A program made the translations under genes and the position numbers. Under the pieces are notes generated by a model. That model was not told the origin of the DNA and searched no databases. It was given only the letters and a program-made list of their open reading frames with translations. Of a DNA stretch of 12,041 nt, positions 8,404 through 12,041 are shown piece by piece. Position 1 is the first letter of the stretch, and each line of letters starts with the position of its first letter. Source of the stretch: Nocardioidaceae bacterium (GTDB taxonomy: Bacteria; Actinomycetota; Actinomycetes; Propionibacteriales; Nocardioidaceae); NCBI GenBank assembly GCA_025966335.1, contig JAICRS010000075.1:1-12041 (forward strand), written 5' to 3'.

Positions 8404-8409
8404 TAGGTT
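8404..8409 (+). promoter_or_regulatory. Possible -10 box for a leaderless carbamate kinase transcript
   Basis: TAGGTT fits the actinobacterial TANNNT -10 pattern and ends 9 bases before the ATG at 8419. The start codon has no Shine-Dalgarno sequence, so transcription beginning at or next to the ATG would give a leaderless mRNA. No convincing -35 hexamer is visible 16-19 bases upstream. It lies in the 86-base gap 8333-8418, the only real gap among the eight catabolic genes; I see no other feature in that gap. Confidence 0.4.
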
Positions 8410-8418
8410 CTGATCACG

Positions 8419-9354
8419 ATGAGAGTTCTCCTGGCCCTCGGCGGCAACGCGATGACCTCGGCCGACGGCGGCGCCCGTCCCGAGGACCAGATCCGTGCCG
8501 CGGGCATCGCGATGCGGAGTGTCGCCGAGCTCGTCGCCCGCGATGTCGATGTGGTGATCACGCACGGCAACGGTCCGCAGGTCGGAAACCTCCTGGTCAA
8601 GAACGAGCTCGCCGCGTCCGTCGTACCGCCGGTGCCGTTGGACTGGTGCGGAGCGCAGACGCAGGCGACGCTCGGGTTCGTGCTGATGGACTGCCTGGAG
8701 GCGGAGCTCGCCAGGCGTGGGGTCGTACGCCGGGCCGCGGCGGTCGTCACGCGCACCCGGGTGGACGCCCATGATCCGGGGTTCGTGAAGCCGACCAAGC
8801 CGATCGGCCGCTACCTGTCGCAGGACGAGGCCGCCCTGCTGATCGACCACGGCGAGACGTGGGAGCACCGCGGCGACAAGGGCTGGCGCCGGGTGGTGGC
8901 CTCGCCGGAACCGCTGGAGATCCTCGACGCCGCAGCGGTCGCCGCGCTGGTCGACGCCGGCTTCATCGTGATCGCCAACGGCGGCGGCGGGATCCCGGTC
9001 GTCCGCGACGAGGACGGGGCCCTGCACGGTGTGGAGGCGGTCATCGACAAGGACCTCGGCGCCGCGCTGCTGGCGCGCACGGTCGACGCGGACGTGCTGG
9101 TGATCGCGACCGACGTGTCCAACGCCGTCCTGCACTACGGCACCCCGGAGGCCCAGCCGATCGAGCGGGTCTCCGTGCAGGGCCTCCGGTCGCTCGCCGG
9201 CGAAGGACACTTCGCGAGCGGGTCGATGGGTCCGAAGGTCGACGCGGCCTGCCGGTTCGTCGAGCGTGGCGGCACGTACGCCGTGATCAGCAACCTGGAC
9301 AACATCATCGACGCGGTCGCCGGCAAGAGCGGCACCGTCGTCGTGAACGAGTAG
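8419..9354 (+). CDS. arcC: Carbamate kinase
   Basis: 311 residues, the standard carbamate kinase length (about 310). It interconverts ATP plus carbamate and ADP plus carbamoyl phosphate in the cytoplasm. Motifs in order are LALGGNAM (5-12), HGNGPQVGN (49-57), KPTKPIG (124-130), ANGGGGIPV (186-194), VIDKDLGAALLA (208-219), ATDVSNAV (230-237) and the signature GSMGPKVDAA (268-277). The ATG at 8419 is the only sensible start. It has no Shine-Dalgarno sequence but a TANNNT box just upstream, suggesting a leaderless message. No arginine deiminase or ornithine carbamoyltransferase gene is adjacent, so an arginine deiminase role is unlikely. Next to hydantoinase, amidase and barbiturase-like genes it probably handles carbamate or carbamoyl phosphate from ureido-compound breakdown (inference). 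Confidence 0.95.
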   Translation: MRVLLALGGNAMTSADGGARPEDQIRAAGIAMRSVAELVARDVDVVITHGNGPQVGNLLVKNELAASVVPPVPLDWCGAQTQATLGFVLMDCLEAELARRGVVRRAAAVVTRTRVDAHDPGFVKPTKPIGRYLSQDEAALLIDHGETWEHRGDKGWRRVVASPEPLEILDAAAVAALVDAGFIVIANGGGGIPVVRDEDGALHGVEAVIDKDLGAALLARTVDADVLVIATDVSNAVLHYGTPEAQPIERVSVQGLRSLAGEGHFASGSMGPKVDAACRFVERGGTYAVISNLDNIIDAVAGKSGTVVVNE

Positions 9355-9368
9355 CGAACACAACCACC

Positions 9369-9376
9369 AGAAGGAG
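9369..9376 (+). promoter_or_regulatory. Strong Shine-Dalgarno of the barbiturase-like gene
   Basis: AGAAGGAG ends 9 bases before the ATG at 9386, the best ribosome site in the window. It fixes the start of the downstream gene and suggests that it is translated independently at a high level within the 31-base gap after arcC. Confidence 0.75.
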
Positions 9377-9385
9377 CGACACGCG

Positions 9386-10525
9386 ATGCCAGAACCGATC
9401 GAGGTACGCAAGGTCCCGATCCTCAACGTGTCGGACGCCAGCGGGCTGTCCGACCTGATCGACAAGGGCGAGATCGAGGCCGACCGGGTGATCGCGGTGA
9501 TCGGCAAGACCGAGGGCAACGGTGGCGTCAACGACTACACCCGGATCATCGCCGACCGCGCGTTCCGCGAGGTGCTCGCGGACAAGGGCAGCCGCAGCGC
9601 CGAGGAGGTCAAGCAGGTCCCGATCGTGTGGTCGGGCGGCACGGACGGCGTGATCAGCCCGCACGCGACCGTGTTCGCCACCGTGCCCGCCGACTCCGCG
9701 CCGGCCACCGACGAGCCACGCCTGACGGTCGGGTTCGCGATGAGCGAGCAGCTGCTGCCCGAGGAGATCGGTCGCGTGGAGATGGTCTCCAAGGTCGCCG
9801 ACGCGGTGAAGGTCGCGATGGAACGCGCCGGGATCACCGACGTCGCCGACGTGCACTACGTGCAGACCAAGACCCCTCTGCTGACCATCCACACGATCCG
9901 GGACGCGAAGAGCCGCGGGAAGACGGTGTGGACCGAGCACACCCACGAGTCGATGGACCTGTCCAACGGCACCACCGCGCTCGGGATCGCGGTGGCCCTC
10001 GGCGAGATCGAGATGCCCACCAACGACCAGGTGATGCACGACCGCTCGCTGTTCTCCTCGGTGGCGTCCTGCTCGTCCGGCGTCGAGCTGGACCAGGCGC
10101 AGGTCGTCGTGGTCGGCAACGCGCGGGGCGTGGGTGGCCGCTACCGGATCGGGCACTCGGTGATGCAGGATGCGCTTGACCAGGACGGGATCTGGGAGTC
10201 CATCAAAAACGCCGGGCTCGACCTGCCGGACCGGCCGCACTGGACCGACCTGCAGGGACGGCTGGTGAACGTGTTCCTCAAGTGCGAGGTGAGCCAGGAC
10301 GGCACCGTGAACGGACGGCGCAACGCGATGCTCGACGACTCCGACGTGCACTGGCACCGGCAGATCAAGGCCTGCGTCGGCGGGGTCACCGCTGCGGTCA
10401 CCGGCGACCCGGCGGTGTTCGTGTCGGTCTCGGCTGCGCACCAGGGGCCCGACGGCGGCGGCCCGGTCGCCGCGATCGTGGACCTCGGCGACGACCCGAC
10501 CGGTTACGTCCCGCCGGCCGAGTAG
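9386..10525 (+). CDS. Ring-opening amidohydrolase, probable barbiturase (AtzD/Bar family)
   Basis: 379 residues of the rare cyanuric acid hydrolase/barbiturase family, built from three concatenated repeats, each giving a Ser-Lys pair. Visible pairs are Lys41 (KTEGNGGVNDYTR) with Ser83 (WSGGTDGVISPH), Lys162 (YVQTKTPLLT) with Ser230 (ASCSSG), and Lys299 (NVFLKC) with Ser347 (FVSVSAAHQGP). The terminal HQGPDGGGP loop is the family metal-binding region. Compared with AtzD as I remember it, the second repeat has SNGTTALG where AtzD has an Arg (SRGASALG), and the third has SVSAA instead of SGGAE. Such differences favour barbiturase (barbiturate to ureidomalonate) over cyanuric acid hydrolase. The molybdenum hydroxylase in the same cluster, able to make barbiturate from uracil, also supports this. 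Family assignment is very strong; substrate assignment is moderate. Confidence 0.93.
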   Translation: MPEPIEVRKVPILNVSDASGLSDLIDKGEIEADRVIAVIGKTEGNGGVNDYTRIIADRAFREVLADKGSRSAEEVKQVPIVWSGGTDGVISPHATVFATVPADSAPATDEPRLTVGFAMSEQLLPEEIGRVEMVSKVADAVKVAMERAGITDVADVHYVQTKTPLLTIHTIRDAKSRGKTVWTEHTHESMDLSNGTTALGIAVALGEIEMPTNDQVMHDRSLFSSVASCSSGVELDQAQVVVVGNARGVGGRYRIGHSVMQDALDQDGIWESIKNAGLDLPDRPHWTDLQGRLVNVFLKCEVSQDGTVNGRRNAMLDDSDVHWHRQIKACVGGVTAAVTGDPAVFVSVSAAHQGPDGGGPVAAIVDLGDDPTGYVPPAE

Positions 10526-10540
10526 CGGCTCGGGGCACCA

Positions 10541-10571
10541 GCTCCCCACGGCTATCTCCCGCTCCCCATGG
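10541..10571 (+). repeat. Short direct repeat forming alternative left arms of the terminator hairpin
   Basis: GCTCCCCACGG (10541-10551) and GCTCCCCATGG (10561-10571) differ at one base and are spaced exactly 20 bases apart. Both can pair with the right arm CCATGGGGAGC, the first with one mismatch, so two mutually exclusive stems are possible. Confidence 0.6.
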
Positions 10572-10592
10572 TGGGTAGGCCATGGGGAGCGG
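10559..10592. terminator. Hairpin between convergent genes, probable bidirectional terminator
   Basis: A perfect 13-bp inverted repeat (10559-10571 with 10580-10592, core CGCTCCCCATGG) encloses an 8-base loop. It lies in the 104-base gap between the barbiturase-like gene and the convergent epimerase-like gene. No U-tract follows on either strand, which is common for high-GC actinobacterial terminators, so terminator activity is inferred from position and symmetry. Confidence 0.65.
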
Positions 10593-10629
10593 CAGATCGG
10601 CTGCATACCCTGGTGATCAGCCGGGGGAG

Positions 10630-11550
10630 CTACAGGGCGCGGAGGCCCCACGACGAGGAGTGCTCGTCGCCCTCCTCGCCGGCCGGCGCGAGCGTCACCA
10701 GGTCCTCGCCGGTCCGGAACGCGTCCGGGGGAGCGGTCATCGGCTCGACGGCGAGCGACGTGCGGGCCCGATCACCGAGGTCGTCGCCGGTGTAGACCTG
10801 CACCCACCGGTGTGCCCCGTCCATCCAGAGCAGGACGCCGCGGCCGGCCGCCGGGTTCCGCACCAGCACCTCGGCGCGCCCCTCACCGGTCCGGGACAGG
10901 TCGGTGAAGGCGGTGTCGAGCTCGACGGCGCCCAGCGTGCGCGGGTCCCGGAAGTCGCGGTCGGTGCCGGCCACCTCCGTGCGCCCGGTCGGGATCTTCC
11001 GGTCGTCGACGGTCAGGCAGGTCGCTGCGGGCAGGGTCAGCTCCCATCCGTCCACGCCGTCGTCGCCGACGGTGAGGTAGGGGTGCGCGCCCTGGGCGTA
11101 CGGCGCCGCCGACGCCACCATGTTCGTGGCGGTGACCGTCACGGTCAGGCCGTCGGCGGAGAGGTCGTAGAGCACGTGCAGGTCCACCGTCCACGGGTAG
11201 CCCTTCTGCGCCATCAGCCGGTACATCAACGACACCGTGTTGTCGGTCTTCTCCTCCAGCGTCCACGACGCCCACCGGACGAGGCCGTGGCTGGCGTTGT
11301 GCCGGGCGGGCTCGGACAGCGACAGCTGGTGGTCGGTGCCGCCGAACGAGTAGGCACCGTCCTGGATCCGGTTCGGCCACGGAAGCAGCAGCTGCCCCGC
11401 CCCCGAGGGTGCCATCGCGTCGAGGTCGTAGCCCGCGACGATCGGTCGCCCGTCGTACTCGAGGACCCGCAGCCCACCCCCGCACTCGGTGACCACCGCG
11501 CGGTAGCCGCCACCGCTGATCTCGTACTGCTCGCCGCTCGGCGCAACCAT
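10630..11550 (-). CDS. Aldose 1-epimerase family protein
   Basis: 306 residues, normal for bacterial aldose 1-epimerases (galactose mutarotase superfamily), cytoplasmic, no signal peptide. Motifs are LLPWPNRIQDGAYSF (55-69), the substrate-binding His in SHGLVR (87-92), the catalytic His156 in GAHPYL, and the catalytic Glu269 in AVEPMTAPPDAF. These match the general acid and general base that interconvert alpha and beta sugar anomers. The start ATG (complement of 11548-11550) is supported by GGAAGG at 11560-11565. The gene is convergent to the catabolic block and shows no functional link to it. Its sugar specificity cannot be told from the sequence; some relatives act on hexose-6-phosphates. 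Confidence 0.92.
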   Translation of the reverse strand: MVAPSGEQYEISGGGYRAVVTECGGGLRVLEYDGRPIVAGYDLDAMAPSGAGQLLLPWPNRIQDGAYSFGGTDHQLSLSEPARHNASHGLVRWASWTLEEKTDNTVSLMYRLMAQKGYPWTVDLHVLYDLSADGLTVTVTATNMVASAAPYAQGAHPYLTVGDDGVDGWELTLPAATCLTVDDRKIPTGRTEVAGTDRDFRDPRTLGAVELDTAFTDLSRTGEGRAEVLVRNPAAGRGVLLWMDGAHRWVQVYTGDDLGDRARTSLAVEPMTAPPDAFRTGEDLVTLAPAGEEGDEHSSSWGLRAL

Positions 11551-11559
11551 CGACCCATC

Positions 11560-11565
11560 CCTTCC
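11560..11565 (-). promoter_or_regulatory. Ribosome binding site of the epimerase-like gene
   Basis: Read on the minus strand, GGAAGG ends 9 bases before the ATG. It supports that start over an open-frame extension upstream. No clear -10 box for this gene is visible in 11566-11632. Confidence 0.6.
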
Positions 11566-11620
11566 GTCGTCGAGCCCACCCTGCCACGAAATTCGCGTGC
11601 GGCACCGAGGCGCCAGGTCC

Positions 11621-11626
11621 TACCCT
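11621..11626 (+). promoter_or_regulatory. Possible -10 box for a leaderless GNAT transcript
   Basis: TACCCT matches the TANNNT pattern and ends 6 bases before the GTG at 11633, the spacing expected for a leaderless mRNA. No Shine-Dalgarno sequence is present. The -35 region (around 11597-11602) is not a clear match. Confidence 0.45.
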
Positions 11627-11632
11627 CAGCGG

Positions 11633-12041
11633 GTGGACCTGACCCTGCGTGCCCTCACCAAGGCCGACATCCCCGCCTGGAACCGACTGCTCGCCGACGT
11701 CGAGCGGGTCGAGAAGACCGGCGAGCACTACAACGAGGCCGACCTGGTCGAGGAGATGGACAACCCCGACATCGAGCTCGGCAAGGACATGGTCGGCGCG
11801 TTCGACGGCGACGAGCTGGTCGGCTACTTCTGCGTCTATCCCCGCGCGGCGTCCACGGAGAACCACAAGGTCCACCTGGAGGGATCGGTGCACCCGGCCC
11901 GTCGGGGCGAGGGCATCGGCACCCGCCTCGCGGAGGCGATGCTGGCCCGCGGCGTCGAGGCGCACGCGGAGAAGCAGCCCGACCTGCCGGCGCTCTACCT
12001 GCTGAGCGGGGTGAGCGACAACGCCGCGCAGGCCGACCTGA
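11633..12041 (+). CDS. GNAT family N-acetyltransferase (3' partial)
   Basis: 136 codons are visible from the GTG at 11633 to the window edge, with no stop. The translation begins VDLTLRALTKADIPAWNRLL, a typical opening of a GNAT fold (beta strand, then ADIPAW helix). It contains the acetyl-CoA pyrophosphate-binding motif RRGEGIGTRL at residues 90-99 (RxxGxG), preceded by a central beta strand (LVGYFCVYP) and the VHP turn. Family members acetylate small-molecule or protein amines; the substrate here cannot be inferred. Actinobacteria often carry double-domain GNAT proteins of about 300 residues with this layout, but the rest lies outside the window. The start was chosen by the onset of homology and the -10-like box; a longer frame in another register here is a shadow. 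It is divergent from the epimerase gene with an 82-base gap. Confidence 0.85.
   Translation, partial: MDLTLRALTKADIPAWNRLLADVERVEKTGEHYNEADLVEEMDNPDIELGKDMVGAFDGDELVGYFCVYPRAASTENHKVHLEGSVHPARRGEGIGTRLAEAMLARGVEAHAEKQPDLPALYLLSGVSDNAAQADL

Noticed and set aside
8419..9354. Arginine deiminase pathway operon
   Set aside because: Carbamate kinase is present, but no arcA, arcB or arcD gene is adjacent.
1..12041. tRNA, rRNA, CRISPR arrays, insertion sequences, prophage or attachment sites
   Set aside because: Nothing resembling these was seen; coding density is high, gaps are all about 100 bases or less, and composition is uniform.

Overview
The window is uniformly very GC-rich, with strong G/C third-position bias, GTG as well as ATG starts, and TANNNT-type -10 boxes placed directly in front of start codons. 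This points to a high-GC actinobacterium; nothing here fixes the genus. Eight of the nine protein genes are intact or nearly so. The first runs off the left edge and the last off the right edge.

From 1 to 8332 lies a tightly packed plus-strand operon in which successive genes overlap by 4 bases or are 5 bases apart. It encodes the C-terminal two thirds of a xanthine dehydrogenase/CoxL-type molybdenum hydroxylase large subunit, a CoxG-like SRPBCC protein with a C-terminal membrane anchor, an amidase-signature hydrolase, the two subunits of an ATP-dependent hydantoinase/oxoprolinase-type enzyme (HyuA, HyuB), and a small HEAT-like helical protein of unknown function. After an 86-base gap with a possible leaderless promoter come a carbamate kinase (8419-9354) and a ring-opening amidohydrolase of the barbiturase/cyanuric acid hydrolase family (9386-10525), which looks more like barbiturase. 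A 13-bp-stem hairpin at 10559-10592 separates this block from a convergent, apparently unrelated aldose 1-epimerase-like gene (10630-11550, minus strand). A divergent GNAT acetyltransferase begins at 11633.

The first eight genes read as a catabolic cluster for a cyclic ureide, most simply the oxidative pyrimidine route. In that model the Mo-hydroxylase converts uracil or thymine to (5-methyl)barbiturate, with CoxG linking it to the membrane or quinone pool. The ring-opening amidohydrolase makes ureidomalonate, and the amidase cleaves that to malonate plus urea. HyuA/HyuB and carbamate kinase do not fit the textbook route. They suggest an additional ATP-dependent amide or ring-opening step and a carbamate or carbamoyl-phosphate branch. 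The domain calls are strong from motifs; the substrates are inferred from context.
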